Source of the DNA: an uncultured Sutterella sp.
GTDB taxonomy: Bacteria; Pseudomonadota; Gammaproteobacteria; Burkholderiales; Burkholderiaceae_F
DNA length: 38,064 bases
Assembly: GCA_900315045.1 (NCBI GenBank)
Contig: OMXR01000018.1
Span: forward strand, 1 to 38,064
Direction: 5' to 3'
The translations under genes and the position numbers were made by a program. This document shows, piece by piece, positions 18,280 through 27,381 of the stretch (position 1 is its first letter; every line of letters begins with the position of its first letter). Below the pieces are notes generated by a model. That model was not told the origin of the DNA. It did no database searches and saw nothing but the letters and a program-made list of their open reading frames with translations.

Positions 18280-18713
18280 ATGTTTCCAAGGTGTTCGGAA
18301 AAGGCGAGGGCGAGTTTTTCAGCCATTTTCTCTGAGGATTTTCGTCTTTTTTCGTAAAGTTCGTCTGGCATTTTTCTCAATTTCGCACTCCAGATGGATC
18401 CTGGGAAAAAAGCATCGTCCCTGTAGCGTGCAATCACATGCCAGTGCACGTGTGGAACCATGTTTCCCAATTGGGCGAGATTGATTTTGTCCGGATTCAT
18501 GGTCTCGCGCATGACTTTTTCCGTGATCTGGATCGCTTTCCAGAAAATTTCCTGATTTTTCTGGGAAAGATCCGTCATTTCCTTCACGTGTTCGGAAGAA
18601 ATGATTCTGATGAATCCGGGAAGATCCGCATCTGACGCATCGATGGCATAAAAGACGGCATTGCGCCAGATCTCTTTCGGATGCTTTTTCGTGCAAAGTT
18701 CACATTCGCTCAT
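18276..18713 (-). CDS. HIT-family hydrolase
   Basis: A 145-aa histidine-triad protein. The signature HVHWHVIARY (HxHxH) near residue 90 is the nucleotide-phosphate-binding active site, and FYAIDASDADLPGFIRIIS with the following EHVKEMTDLS forms the family N-terminal strand region. The CELCTKK motif near the start could bind metal. The family hydrolyses nucleotidyl phosphoramidates or dinucleoside polyphosphates; the substrate here is unknown. It starts 33 nt after the end of the large oxidoreductase on the same strand, so the two are probably co-transcribed. It is convergent with the SPOR gene. Confidence 0.9.
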   Translation of the reverse strand: MSECELCTKKHPKEIWRNAVFYAIDASDADLPGFIRIISSEHVKEMTDLSQKNQEIFWKAIQITEKVMRETMNPDKINLAQLGNMVPHVHWHVIARYRDDAFFPGSIWSAKLRKMPDELYEKRRKSSEKMAEKLALAFSEHLGNI

Positions 18714-18746
18714 GAGAAATCCCTGAAAAAATGATTTTTTCTTCTT

Positions 18747-21700
18747 TTAGAGAAGAATTCCTTCAATTCCCTCTTTTTTCACCTGCTTGACGAAGCTTTC
18801 GATCCAGTTTTTGCCCAGGGTGAGCCTTGCCATTTCGACGACCAGGAACTCCGCACCGGTACCCGTGCGGTCCGAATAGCGGGAAATTCCCTGCAGGCAT
18901 CCCGGGCAGGCCGTGAGAATTCTGACATTTCCGTCAAATTGATCGGAAAGCAGGGATTTTTTCCTTTTCAGAATATCCTCCTCCTTTCGGAAGCGGACCT
19001 GGGTGGAAATGTCGGGCCGGCCGACGGCAAACGTGCCGGCCTCTCCGCAGCAGCGCTCCGTCAGCAGAACGCTTGAGCCGTCAGCAGGATGAAAGACCTT
19101 GTTCACGGCTCCGATCGGGCTCGCCGCCACGAATGGCGTGTGGCAGGGATCGTGATAGAGGTAACGGGTGTTTTCCTCTCCCGTGACGCTGACGCCCTTT
19201 TCCAGAAGAAATTCATGGATGTCAATGATCCGGCATCCGGGGAAGATCTCCTCGAAGTGATAGTCCTTGAGCTGCTTGAAGCAGGTGCCGCAGGAGACGA
19301 CCACGGTCTTGATGTCCAGATAATTGAGGGTGTTTGCCATGCGGTGGAACATCACGCGGTTTTCCGTGACGATCTGGTCCGCGAGGGCATGCTGTCCGGC
19401 TCCGCGCTGCGGATATCCGCAGCAGATGTAGCGGGGCGGCAGCACGGTCTGAACGCCCGTGTTGTAGAGCATGGCAAGAGAGGCAAGCCCGATCTCGGGG
19501 TACAGGCGCTCGTTTCCGCACCCGGGGAAATAGAACACGGTCTCCGTGTCATCGGCGCCGGGCTTGCGGATGAGCGGAATCTTTGTCGGATCATTCAGAT
19601 TGAGGAGCGTGCGCAGGGGCGCGTGGACCCTTGGCGACGGCAGCTTGCGGTTCACAAGATGCACGACCTGCTCGCGAAGCGGCGGATAGCCCGTCGTGCT
19701 GGACGGCTCGCGCAGAGTGTTCTGTGCAAGGACGCCGAGCATGTTTGCGCCCTGGCGCTGGGCATTGAAGCCGATGTCCACGAGCCCCTTGCGGGCAAAC
19801 TCCACGAGGCGCGGGTTGCTCAGGCCCAGGAAGCTCATGCCGGCCCATTTTGCCGGATTCTTGTGCGTCTGCCCCATGCGCTCGAGCAGATTGCGGATGA
19901 GAATGGTGACCTCGCCGAAGTTGATCTTTACGGGACAGGGCTTGGCGCACTTCATGCACAGCGTGCAGTGGTCGCCCAGATCCCCGAAGGCATCCCAGTG
20001 GCGGCGGCTGATGCCGCGCCGGGTCTGGCCTTCATAGAGGAAGGCTTCGATCAGCAGACTCGTTGCGAGGATCTTGTTGCGCGGCGAATAAAGGAGATTT
20101 GCGCGCGGCACGTGCGTCGTGCACTGCGACTTGCATTTTCCGCAGCGCAGGCAGTTCTTGATCGAGTCGCTGATCGCCTTGATCTCGTTCTTCTGCATGA
20201 GAAGCGACTCGGCGCCGAGCAGGCTGAAGCTTGGCGTGTAGGCGTTTTCCAGCCCGATGTCCTTTCTGAGCTTGCCGGCATTGAAGTGCCGCTTGGGGTC
20301 GACCTTGTCGAGATACTCGTGGAAGGGCTTGAGGGCGTCCTGCGGAATGAATTCGATCTTCGTGAGTCCGATTCCGTGCTCGCCCGTGATGGAGCCGCCA
20401 AGCTTCTGGGCAAGAGCCATCACCATGCGCACGGCTTCCTGTCCCTTCATCATCATCCGGTAGTTGTCCGAATTCAGGGGCACGTTCGTGTGCACGTTGC
20501 CGTCGCCCGCATGCATGTGCAGCGCGATGAAGACGCGTCCGCGCAGAACCTTGGCGTGAATGGCGTCGATCTCGCCGCGCACCTTCTCATACACGTCGCC
20601 TGCGAAGATCTTCATGAGCTCGGAGCGGATCTCCCGTTTCCAGGAAATGCGCAGCGCCCGGTCGTAGACGGCGTCAAAAAGGCTCCTGTCCTTGTAGGCG
20701 CGAAGCGTCGCGGGCTCAAAGACCTGGCCAAGCTTTTTCAGCGACTTTGCCGCATCGGCAAATGGCTCGTCCAGGTGCTCGAGAATGTAGCTCCAGCGCT
20801 TTTGCGCAAGCTCGAGAAGCTTCAGGGCATTGGGCACGGTCGAGGCAAGGAGCGTTTCCTTGGAAACGCCCGCCGTCATAGAAGGCTTGCCGAGCGAGAT
20901 GTAGCCCGAGAGATACCTGTGGGTTTTCTCGATCATCTCGAGCTTGTTTTCGATCGAGCAGCAGATGTTGAATCGCTCGCAGCCTACCGTGTACTCGCCG
21001 ATCCGCTCCAGAGGAATCACGACGTCCTCGTTGAGCTTGAAGGCGTTCGTGTGTGCGGAAATGGCTGCGGTCTTGCTGCGCTCATGCCAGAACTGGAAGC
21101 GCTCCTCCTTGGTTCGGGCGACAAATCCTTCACCGTTTTTCGAGCGGCAGATCTGCACGACCTGCTCGGTGATCTCGTCAAGCGCCTCTTCGCTCTCACC
21201 CACAATGTCGCCCACGAGCACCATCTTCGGGTATTCGTTTCTCTGGCTTTTCACCGGGTAGTTGACGGCGCGCAGATAGCGGTCGTCGAGGTGCTCAAGG
21301 CCTGCAAGCAGGCAGCCCTTCGGATGCGTGTCAAGAAGCCGGGTGATGTCCACGATCGCCGGGCCTGCAAGGCTTGCCGCTCCGAAGAATTCCAGGCACA
21401 CGGTCCGTGCGCAGGGCGGCATCTTGTGCAGGATGAAGGTGGCCGATGTGATCAGGCCGTCCGTGCCTTCCTTCTGCACTCCGGGCAGGCCGCCCAGGAA
21501 TTTGTTCGACACGTCCTTTCCGATGCCGGCCTTTCTGAAGGTGCTTCCCGGCATCTTGATGATTTCACGCTTGAGCTGCCTCGCCTGCAGGGGATCGCTC
21601 GTGTTTCCGTCCTTGACGGTGATGCGCCAGGAAACGGTCTCCTGCTTGTGGATTTTCTCGAGGTTGTGCTGCAGGCGCTCGACCTCCATCCAGTTTCCGT

Positions 21701-22718
21701 CTGGCGTCACCATGCGGAAACTTGCGATGTTGTCGACGGTGGTGCCCCAGAGCACGGCTTTCTTGCCGCCTGAGTTTTCGGCGATGTTGCCGCCGATGGT
21801 GGAGCTGTCCGCGCTTGCCGGATCCACGGAGAACACCAGGCCGCTTGCTGCGGCGGCTTCCGTGACGCGCCGGGTGACGGCGCCGGCTCCCGCGCTGATG
21901 ACGGGAGTGGGCGAGGTAAGGCCCGGCAGGGTGTCTTCCGTGACCGGAGAGATGAAGTCAAGCTTTTCGGTATTGATGACCGCACTCATTGCGGTCATCG
22001 GAACGGCGCCTCCGGTGTAGCCCGTGCCGCCTCCGCGCGGGATGATCACCAGACCGAGCTCGATGCAGGCGCGCACGAGCCCCGGCATTTCGCTTTCCTT
22101 GTCGGGCTGCAGGACGACAAAAGGATATTCGACGCGCCAGTCCGTGGCATCCGTGACGTGCGCCGTGCGCGCAAAGGGATCGAAATGAATGTTGTCGATC
22201 TTGGTGCATCGGGAAAAGGCGCGCTTTGCCTTGCGGCGCAGCGTGATCGTTTCATCGAAGCTGTGCTCGAAACGATGGATCGCCTGCGTTGTCGCCGCAA
22301 TCAGCTTTTCGACCTTGGCGTCCCTTTCGTGGAGCATGCGGTCGCGGCGCTTTTCCACTTCGTTCAGCCGGTGGTGCAGTGCCGCGCACAGCAGTTTTCT
22401 TCTTTTCTGGTTGCGCAGCAGATCCTCCATGACGAAGGGATTGCGGTATACGACCCAGATGTCGCCAAGAATTTCATAAAGCATGCGCGAGGAGCGGCCT
22501 GTACGGCGCTCCTCGCGGAGCTCTTCAAGAAGATTCCAGGATTCCAGTCCAAGAAGCCGCACCACGATCTCCCGGTCGGAGAAGGAGGTGTAGTTGTAGG
22601 GAATTTCTCGAATGCGCTCGGGAAGCTGGGAGAGGAATTCTTTTTTGGCTGTGTTCTGCTGCATGTCGATGCCTGATAAGGAATGGGGAAATGCGTGTCT
22701 GTCCGCTGGATTCATCAT
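18747..22718 (-). CDS. FAD/Fe-S oxidoreductase, DUF3683 type (D-2-hydroxyacid/lactate dehydrogenase-like)
   Basis: A 1323-aa fusion enzyme. Residues about 25-160 are the betaproteobacterial DUF3683 region ([20 protein letters not shown]). A VAO-type FAD domain follows ([30 protein letters not shown]). Then a FAD-oxidase C domain has [15 protein letters not shown] and [10 protein letters not shown]. Two [4Fe-4S] clusters come next ([11 protein letters not shown] and [12 protein letters not shown]). The C-terminal CCG repeats include [20 protein letters not shown] and ERCCGEAG. This is the layout of respiratory D-lactate or D-2-hydroxyacid dehydrogenases that reduce quinone; the substrate is inferred. 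The first Met at 22718 is taken, but [10 protein letters not shown] at 22664 is an equally reasonable start. It is divergent from the ATPase-ilvA pair and followed by the HIT gene. Confidence 0.92.
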   Translation of the reverse strand: MMNPADRHAFPHSLSGIDMQQNTAKKEFLSQLPERIREIPYNYTSFSDREIVVRLLGLESWNLLEELREERRTGRSSRMLYEILGDIWVVYRNPFVMEDLLRNQKRRKLLCAALHHRLNEVEKRRDRMLHERDAKVEKLIAATTQAIHRFEHSFDETITLRRKAKRAFSRCTKIDNIHFDPFARTAHVTDATDWRVEYPFVVLQPDKESEMPGLVRACIELGLVIIPRGGGTGYTGGAVPMTAMSAVINTEKLDFISPVTEDTLPGLTSPTPVISAGAGAVTRRVTEAAAASGLVFSVDPASADSSTIGGNIAENSGGKKAVLWGTTVDNIASFRMVTPDGNWMEVERLQHNLEKIHKQETVSWRITVKDGNTSDPLQARQLKREIIKMPGSTFRKAGIGKDVSNKFLGGLPGVQKEGTDGLITSATFILHKMPPCARTVCLEFFGAASLAGPAIVDITRLLDTHPKGCLLAGLEHLDDRYLRAVNYPVKSQRNEYPKMVLVGDIVGESEEALDEITEQVVQICRSKNGEGFVARTKEERFQFWHERSKTAAISAHTNAFKLNEDVVIPLERIGEYTVGCERFNICCSIENKLEMIEKTHRYLSGYISLGKPSMTAGVSKETLLASTVPNALKLLELAQKRWSYILEHLDEPFADAAKSLKKLGQVFEPATLRAYKDRSLFDAVYDRALRISWKREIRSELMKIFAGDVYEKVRGEIDAIHAKVLRGRVFIALHMHAGDGNVHTNVPLNSDNYRMMMKGQEAVRMVMALAQKLGGSITGEHGIGLTKIEFIPQDALKPFHEYLDKVDPKRHFNAGKLRKDIGLENAYTPSFSLLGAESLLMQKNEIKAISDSIKNCLRCGKCKSQCTTHVPRANLLYSPRNKILATSLLIEAFLYEGQTRRGISRRHWDAFGDLGDHCTLCMKCAKPCPVKINFGEVTILIRNLLERMGQTHKNPAKWAGMSFLGLSNPRLVEFARKGLVDIGFNAQRQGANMLGVLAQNTLREPSSTTGYPPLREQVVHLVNRKLPSPRVHAPLRTLLNLNDPTKIPLIRKPGADDTETVFYFPGCGNERLYPEIGLASLAMLYNTGVQTVLPPRYICCGYPQRGAGQHALADQIVTENRVMFHRMANTLNYLDIKTVVVSCGTCFKQLKDYHFEEIFPGCRIIDIHEFLLEKGVSVTGEENTRYLYHDPCHTPFVAASPIGAVNKVFHPADGSSVLLTERCCGEAGTFAVGRPDISTQVRFRKEEDILKRKKSLLSDQFDGNVRILTACPGCLQGISRYSDRTGTGAEFLVVEMARLTLGKNWIESFVKQVKKEGIEGILL

Positions 22719-22765
22719 TTTATCGAAGTGACAGGCTTCTCAGATGAGTTGTGATGAAAAAGAAT

Positions 22766-22780
22766 GATACAATCTGTATC
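22766..22780. promoter_or_regulatory. short perfect inverted repeat, possible operator
   Basis: GATACA-ATC-TGTATC, a 6-bp palindrome with a 3-nt spacer, with a further GTGTATC ten nt downstream. It lies between the divergent oxidoreductase and ATPase genes. No known regulator is implied. Confidence 0.3.
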
Positions 22781-22823
22781 GACACTGGGTGTATCTAGAA
22801 AATGCTTTATAAATTAGAGGGTT

Positions 22824-24092
22824 ATGACGTTATTTTTTAGAGATGAAGAAATGCGTCAGTTGCAGAGCGGCGCACGGTTTCTGACGAGAGGAAGTCAGGC
22901 TGTCTTCGTCCGGGGACGATCAGGGATCGGAAAGAGCGCTCTGGCGCGAGAATTTCTCGAAAATTCCGAAATCCGATTCGTGCATGTTTCACTGAAAAAG
23001 TACAGCACGGGGGATGCTCTCATCCGGATGATCCTGCAGTCGCTGCTTCGCGACCTTGGGCTGCGCTCTGCCCCCAGATGTCTCTCGCTCGCCGCAGTGT
23101 TTGACTACGTTTTTGATGTCGCCAGAACGAGCGAATTTATCCTCTGCGTGGATGAAGCGGATGAATTGGGGGCTGCTGACAAGACGTTCTGGAGGGAATT
23201 TTCTGGATATTGGAATCGAAAATCAGAAAAAATCAGAATTCTTCTCGTTTTTTGCGTTCGAAAAATAGACGAAGGAGATGTGAAAAGTCTGAAGAATTCG
23301 AAAATTATCTCTCTAAAACCGTTTTCTCTTGTAAATATCAGAAAAATTCTCTTCTCAAGCGGAGCGGAGGCAACAGCGGAGCAATGTCTTCTCTTGCATT
23401 GCCTCACCGGAGGCGTGCCCCGATACGTGATGACATTCGTGAGGCGCGGAGCGTGGGAGGTGAAAACGGCCTGTGAACTCTTCAGAAGCGAGGATTGCTA
23501 TTTTCGACTGGAGGGGGAGAGGCTGCTCCGGGACATTTTTTTCGCATCTTTTGCCTCCTACGCCGAAATCTTGAGAAAAATGTCTGCAGGAGTGCAAAAA
23601 AGAACCGATCTTCAGCGGGAATTTTCAGGAAATGTCGGAGGATACCTGAGCAAGCTTGAGCATGAATTCCATCTCGTCCACCGCCTTGATGGGGTCTTCG
23701 GAGAAAAGACGGTCAGGAAAAGCAGGTGGGCAATCAATGACGGTTTTCTCATCGCGTGGTTTTCCCTCATTGAGGGGAACGAGCCTTTTGAGAAGTTTCT
23801 CGAGCGTCGCTTTGCCGCTCTTGCCGGCCAGTATCTTGCTGAAACTGGGGCCTTTGAATCCGTTGGTCCCTGGTGGGATCGCTCCGGGCGGCATGAGCTC
23901 CCCCTCGTTGCCCTGTCCCGGGGAAAAGCGACGGTGTTTCTTCCCTCGATGTGGGGGGAAATGCCAAGAGCGGCTGATTTTGATCGCGCTTTGAGAAGCT
24001 TTTCCGAAACGATGGATATTCCAGAGCACCGCATTTGCCAAAAAGCGTTATCGTCGGAAAATCTTTTTTCCTTTGGTTTTGGGAATACCTAG
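22824..24092 (+). CDS. DUF234/AAA-type ATPase, degenerate nuclease-like C terminus
   Basis: A 422-aa ATPase. Walker A is GRSGIGKS near residue 32, and Walker B is FILCVDEADEL near residue 110. The middle TGGVPRYVMTFV and the ending VGPWWDRSGRHELPLVAL resemble archaeal-type ATPases with a DUF234 C-terminal domain. In that domain the usual E-I-D...E-C-K-W residues are restriction-endonuclease-like; here they read ELP and FLPSMW, so nuclease activity is unlikely. The function is unknown. The coding sequence is visibly AT-richer than its neighbours (for example around 23220-23340), and it stands immediately upstream of ilvA, whose ATG abuts the TAG, so the two are translationally linked. Horizontal acquisition is likely. 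A weak AGAGG lies 3 nt before the start. Confidence 0.8.
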   Translation: MTLFFRDEEMRQLQSGARFLTRGSQAVFVRGRSGIGKSALAREFLENSEIRFVHVSLKKYSTGDALIRMILQSLLRDLGLRSAPRCLSLAAVFDYVFDVARTSEFILCVDEADELGAADKTFWREFSGYWNRKSEKIRILLVFCVRKIDEGDVKSLKNSKIISLKPFSLVNIRKILFSSGAEATAEQCLLLHCLTGGVPRYVMTFVRRGAWEVKTACELFRSEDCYFRLEGERLLRDIFFASFASYAEILRKMSAGVQKRTDLQREFSGNVGGYLSKLEHEFHLVHRLDGVFGEKTVRKSRWAINDGFLIAWFSLIEGNEPFEKFLERRFAALAGQYLAETGAFESVGPWWDRSGRHELPLVALSRGKATVFLPSMWGEMPRAADFDRALRSFSETMDIPEHRICQKALSSENLFSFGFGNT

Positions 24093-25640
24093 ATGTCACA
24101 AGCAGAACTGACCCAGCAGGAGTACCTGCGCAGCATCCTCACGGCGCGCGTCTACGACGTTGCACATGAAACACCGCTTGACGAGGCAAGGCGCCTGAGC
24201 AAGCGCATCGGCAACCACGTGCTTCTCAAGCGCGAGGACACGCAGCCCGTGTTTTCCTTCAAGCTGCGCGGCGCCTTCAACAAGATGGTGCACCTCTCGG
24301 AAGACGAGAGAAGCCGCGGCGTCATCTGCGCCTCGGCAGGCAACCATGCGCAGGGCGTTGCGCTTGCAGCCAAGCGGCTCGGCTGCCGGGCCGTCATCGT
24401 GATGCCGATGACCGCCCCGGTTCTGAAGGTCGAGGCCGTGCGGCAGCTGGGCGGCGAAGTGGTGCTCGTGGGCGAGTCATTTTCCGAAGCGGCCGCGCAC
24501 GCCGAAAAGATGTGCCGCCAGGAGGGACTCACGTATGTCGCTCCCTTTGACGATCCGCTCGTGATCGCAGGACAGGGCACCATCGGCATGGAAATTCTGC
24601 GCCAGTACCAGCCTGCGGACGGCTCCCGGCCCGATGCGATTTTCGTGCAGATCGGAGGAGGGGGCCTCGCCGCCGGGGTTGCCGTCTACATCAAGTCGCT
24701 GTACCCGGAAATGAAGGTGATCGGCGTTGAGACCAAGGACAGCAACGCCATGGACGTGTCACTGCGCGAGGGCAGGAACGTGACGCTCGAGCAGGTCGGA
24801 CTTTTCTCCGACGGCACGGCCGTGAAGCGCGTGGGGGATGAAACCCTGCGGCTTTGCAGAAAGTATCTTGACGAGATCATTCTCGTTGACTCCGATGAGA
24901 TCTGCGCGGCCATCAAGGACGTGTTCGAGGACACCCGCTCGATTGTCGAGCCCTCGGGAGCGCTCTCCCTTGCGGGCCTGAAGGCCTGGGCAAAGCGCGA
25001 AGGCGTGAAGGGCAAGACGCTCATTGCCATCACATCGGGTGCCAACATGAACTTCGACCGGCTGCGGTTTGTTTCCGAGCGCGCCGAGTTCGGCGAGGAG
25101 CGCGAAGCCGTCTTTGCCGTCACGATCCCCGAGGAGCGGGGCTCGTTCAAGAAGTTCTGCTCGCTCGTCGGAGCGCGCAGCGTGACCGAGTTCAACTACC
25201 GCATGAGCGACGACAAGCAGGCCAACATCTATGTCGGCATTCAGACGGCCAATACGCGGGACGCCGACGCCCTGGTGAAGAATTTCGAGGATTCGGGGCT
25301 GCCCACGATCAACCTCACCCATGACGAAGCGGCAAAACTGCACCTGCGGCACATGGTGGGCGGGCACAGCAAGTTTGCCGTGAACGAGAGGCTCTTCCGG
25401 TTCGAGTTTCCGGAGCATCCAGGCGCGCTCATGAAGTTTCTCACCTCCATGGCTCCGCAGTGGAACATCTCGCTCTTTCACTACCGCAACAACGGCGCGG
25501 ACTTCGGGCGCATCCTGATCGGCATCCAGGTGCCGCCGCAGGACAATGCGCTGTTCGAGTCGTCCCTGAAGTCCCTCGGCAAGGGCTACCGCTGGTGGGA
25601 GGAGACGGAGAACAAGGCCCTGAAGCTCTTTCTCGGCTAG
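24093..25640 (+). CDS. ilvA: threonine ammonia-lyase, biosynthetic
   Basis: IlvA deaminates threonine to 2-oxobutanoate, the first step of isoleucine synthesis. The 515-aa protein has the PLP lysine in FSFKLRGAFNKM (K57), the substrate loop CASAGNHAQGVALAAKRLG and the phosphate-binding GGGGLAAG (near residue 190). It continues to two C-terminal ACT-like regulatory domains (starting near FAVTIPEERGSFKKFC and FRFEFPEHPGALMKFL), typical of isoleucine-inhibited biosynthetic enzymes. The ATG directly follows the stop of the ATPase gene. A terminator hairpin begins 15 nt after the stop. The protein appears intact. Confidence 0.96.
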   Translation: MSQAELTQQEYLRSILTARVYDVAHETPLDEARRLSKRIGNHVLLKREDTQPVFSFKLRGAFNKMVHLSEDERSRGVICASAGNHAQGVALAAKRLGCRAVIVMPMTAPVLKVEAVRQLGGEVVLVGESFSEAAAHAEKMCRQEGLTYVAPFDDPLVIAGQGTIGMEILRQYQPADGSRPDAIFVQIGGGGLAAGVAVYIKSLYPEMKVIGVETKDSNAMDVSLREGRNVTLEQVGLFSDGTAVKRVGDETLRLCRKYLDEIILVDSDEICAAIKDVFEDTRSIVEPSGALSLAGLKAWAKREGVKGKTLIAITSGANMNFDRLRFVSERAEFGEEREAVFAVTIPEERGSFKKFCSLVGARSVTEFNYRMSDDKQANIYVGIQTANTRDADALVKNFEDSGLPTINLTHDEAAKLHLRHMVGGHSKFAVNERLFRFEFPEHPGALMKFLTSMAPQWNISLFHYRNNGADFGRILIGIQVPPQDNALFESSLKSLGKGYRWWEETENKALKLFLG

Positions 25641-25654
25641 GAAATCCCGAAAAT

Positions 25655-25681
25655 GCAGATCTCCTTGCCAAGGAGATCTGC
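25655..25681. terminator. perfect 12-bp hairpin terminator between converging genes
   Basis: GCAGATCTCCTT (25655-25666), loop GCC, AAGGAGATCTGC (25670-25681) form a perfect stem. On the minus strand the stem is followed by ATTTTCG, a short U run. It would end ilvA transcription and also that of the minus-strand operon. Confidence 0.75.
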
Positions 25682-25685
25682 TCGA

Positions 25686-25943
25686 TCAGTTGGAAGTGTT
25701 CCGGTAGAGCTTTGCCCGGGCCTCGATCGGGCGGTCCACCAGATGGTAGACCCCCGAGCCGTCATCGACGATGTCGTAGTCCCACTTCTTCCTGCCGTGC
25801 ATGTCTTCAAGCCACACGGCGCGCGGCACGTCCAGCTCGTCAAGATTCCCGTTGATGAAGCTTTCCGCTTCGTAGGGCGTGGCGAAGTTCTCCCAGGTGT
25901 CTCCGTAGTCGACGATCACCTGCACGACAAGGTCCCGTCTCAT
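25686..25943 (-). CDS. conserved-looking small protein of unknown function
   Basis: An 85-aa acidic, soluble-looking protein that I do not recognise. It has no signal peptide or membrane segment, and it begins MRRDLVVQVIVDYGDTWENF and ends IEARAKLYRNTSN. Aromatic and acidic residues are frequent (WDYDIVDDGSGVYHLVD). Its ATG overlaps the stop of the M20 peptidase gene by 4 nt (ATGA), so it is almost certainly translated as part of that operon. It is the last gene before the terminator hairpin. That coupling and the clean start make it a real gene rather than a chance frame. Confidence 0.7.
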   Translation of the reverse strand: MRRDLVVQVIVDYGDTWENFATPYEAESFINGNLDELDVPRAVWLEDMHGRKKWDYDIVDDGSGVYHLVDRPIEARAKLYRNTSN

Positions 25944-27373
25944 GGTCTCTCTTCCGGCATCTGCGAGACGATTCTTGCAACGGCCCGCGTGAGCTTTTCC
26001 ACATAGGGCAGATGCAGCATCTCATTGGGGCCGTGCGCGTTGGATTCGGGCCCCAGAACCCCGGTGATGAAGAACTGTGCATCGGGGAAGAGCTCTTCAA
26101 AGCGGTTCATGATGGGAATGGAAGCGCCGTCGGAGAGGTAGGCCGCTCGCTTGCCGAAAATCTCTGTGCTCACTTTGTCCGCACTCGTGCGGAACCAGTC
26201 CGTTTCCGGCTTTGCGTCCCAGCCGTCGGCAATGACGAAGTCCGTGAGTTCGACTTTGGCGCCAAACGGGGGATTGGCGAGAATTTTTTCCTCAAGCGCG
26301 CGCTTTGCCTTTGTTCCGTCAACATGGGGCGGAATGCGGAAGGAAATGCGCAGGGACGTGCAGGGGCGCAGCACGTTGCCTGCGTTTGGAATAGAAGGCA
26401 GTCCCTCGGCTCCGATCACGGCAAGCTGAGGAGTCCAGCTTCTCAGCTTGAGAATGTCCCGGGTGTTCCCGGCTCTGGCGCAGGGCGGCGTGCATGCCCA
26501 TGGAAATTCCGTCTTGTACTGATCGGCGAGAATCTCGGCGGTCTTTTCAAGCTGCAGCAGCCGCTCGCCCGGCACCTCGGTGTGAAATTCCTTCAGCAGG
26601 ATCGAACCCGTTGCGGAATCCTCGATTCGCGCAAGAAGCCGGCGCGCAATCATGAAGGAGTCGGGAACGACGCCGGAGGCGTTTCCCGAGTGCACGCCGT
26701 TCTTGAGCACGCGCACGGTGAGCGTTGCGCCCAGCAGGCCGCGAAAGCTCGTCGTCACCCAAAGCCGCTCATAGTCTCCGGCGGTACTGTCCAGGACTGT
26801 GAGCAGGCGCACGTTCCTGCAGCGCTCCCTGAGACGATCCAGCCAGTGCGAGAGATCTTCGTGGCCGGTTTCTTCGCACGTTTCGAAAATGCCGTAGCAG
26901 CGCGGGCGGGAGATGCCGGCTTCGTCCAGAGCGGCAAGCGCGGTCAGCGTGCTGTACACGCTGTAGCCGTCGTCCGCTGCGCCGCGGCCGTACAGTCTGC
27001 CGTCTTCGATCGAGGGAATGAACGCGGAGCGCCCAGGAGCCCAGCCGGTGGACTCGGGCTGCTTGTCGAGGTGCCCGTAGAAAAGCGCGCTCGACGCATT
27101 TCTACCCTCCGTGCCTTCGATTTCAAAAAAGAGGCACGGCGTGCGGCCCGGTTCCTCCAGGATTTCGAAAGTTGCGCCGGGAAAGCGCTCCCTGCCAAAG
27201 CGGGCGGCTGCGACAAGCGCAGCCTTGAGCATGCCGTGCTCTTCCCAGTCCCGGTCAAATGCGGGGGACTTGCTCTGCAGCCGCACAAAGGCAAGCAGCG
27301 CATCCAGGGTTGAACTCTTCCAGCTCTCGGCGATCAGCTGGTCAAGGACGCTCAAGCGGTTCGCTTCAGTCAT
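25940..27373 (-). CDS. M20-family metallopeptidase, dipeptidase-like
   Basis: A 477-aa zinc peptidase of the M20 (carnosinase/CNDP-like) type. The metal-binding pattern is visible in FYGHLDKQPES (His and Asp), YGRGAADDGYSVYS (bridging Asp), IFETCEETGHED (catalytic Glu pair) and the late ESNAHGPNEML (His). The usual dimerisation lid domain falls between about residues 200 and 310 and contains VLKNGVHSGNASGVVPDS. I take ATG at 27373 (MTEANRLSVLDQ); the longer frame runs into rlpA. It begins 8 nt after the rlpA stop and overlaps the small downstream gene by 4 nt. Substrate is unknown; a dipeptide from peptidoglycan turnover is only a guess. Confidence 0.9.
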   Translation of the reverse strand: MTEANRLSVLDQLIAESWKSSTLDALLAFVRLQSKSPAFDRDWEEHGMLKAALVAAARFGRERFPGATFEILEEPGRTPCLFFEIEGTEGRNASSALFYGHLDKQPESTGWAPGRSAFIPSIEDGRLYGRGAADDGYSVYSTLTALAALDEAGISRPRCYGIFETCEETGHEDLSHWLDRLRERCRNVRLLTVLDSTAGDYERLWVTTSFRGLLGATLTVRVLKNGVHSGNASGVVPDSFMIARRLLARIEDSATGSILLKEFHTEVPGERLLQLEKTAEILADQYKTEFPWACTPPCARAGNTRDILKLRSWTPQLAVIGAEGLPSIPNAGNVLRPCTSLRISFRIPPHVDGTKAKRALEEKILANPPFGAKVELTDFVIADGWDAKPETDWFRTSADKVSTEIFGKRAAYLSDGASIPIMNRFEELFPDAQFFITGVLGPESNAHGPNEMLHLPYVEKLTRAVARIVSQMPEERP

Positions 27374-27381
27374 GATGCACC

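Noticed and set aside
19089..21773. 894-residue open frame on the plus strand
   Set aside because: It runs antisense to the well-supported FAD/Fe-S oxidoreductase and shows no recognisable domain; long antisense frames are expected in GC-rich genes with this codon bias.
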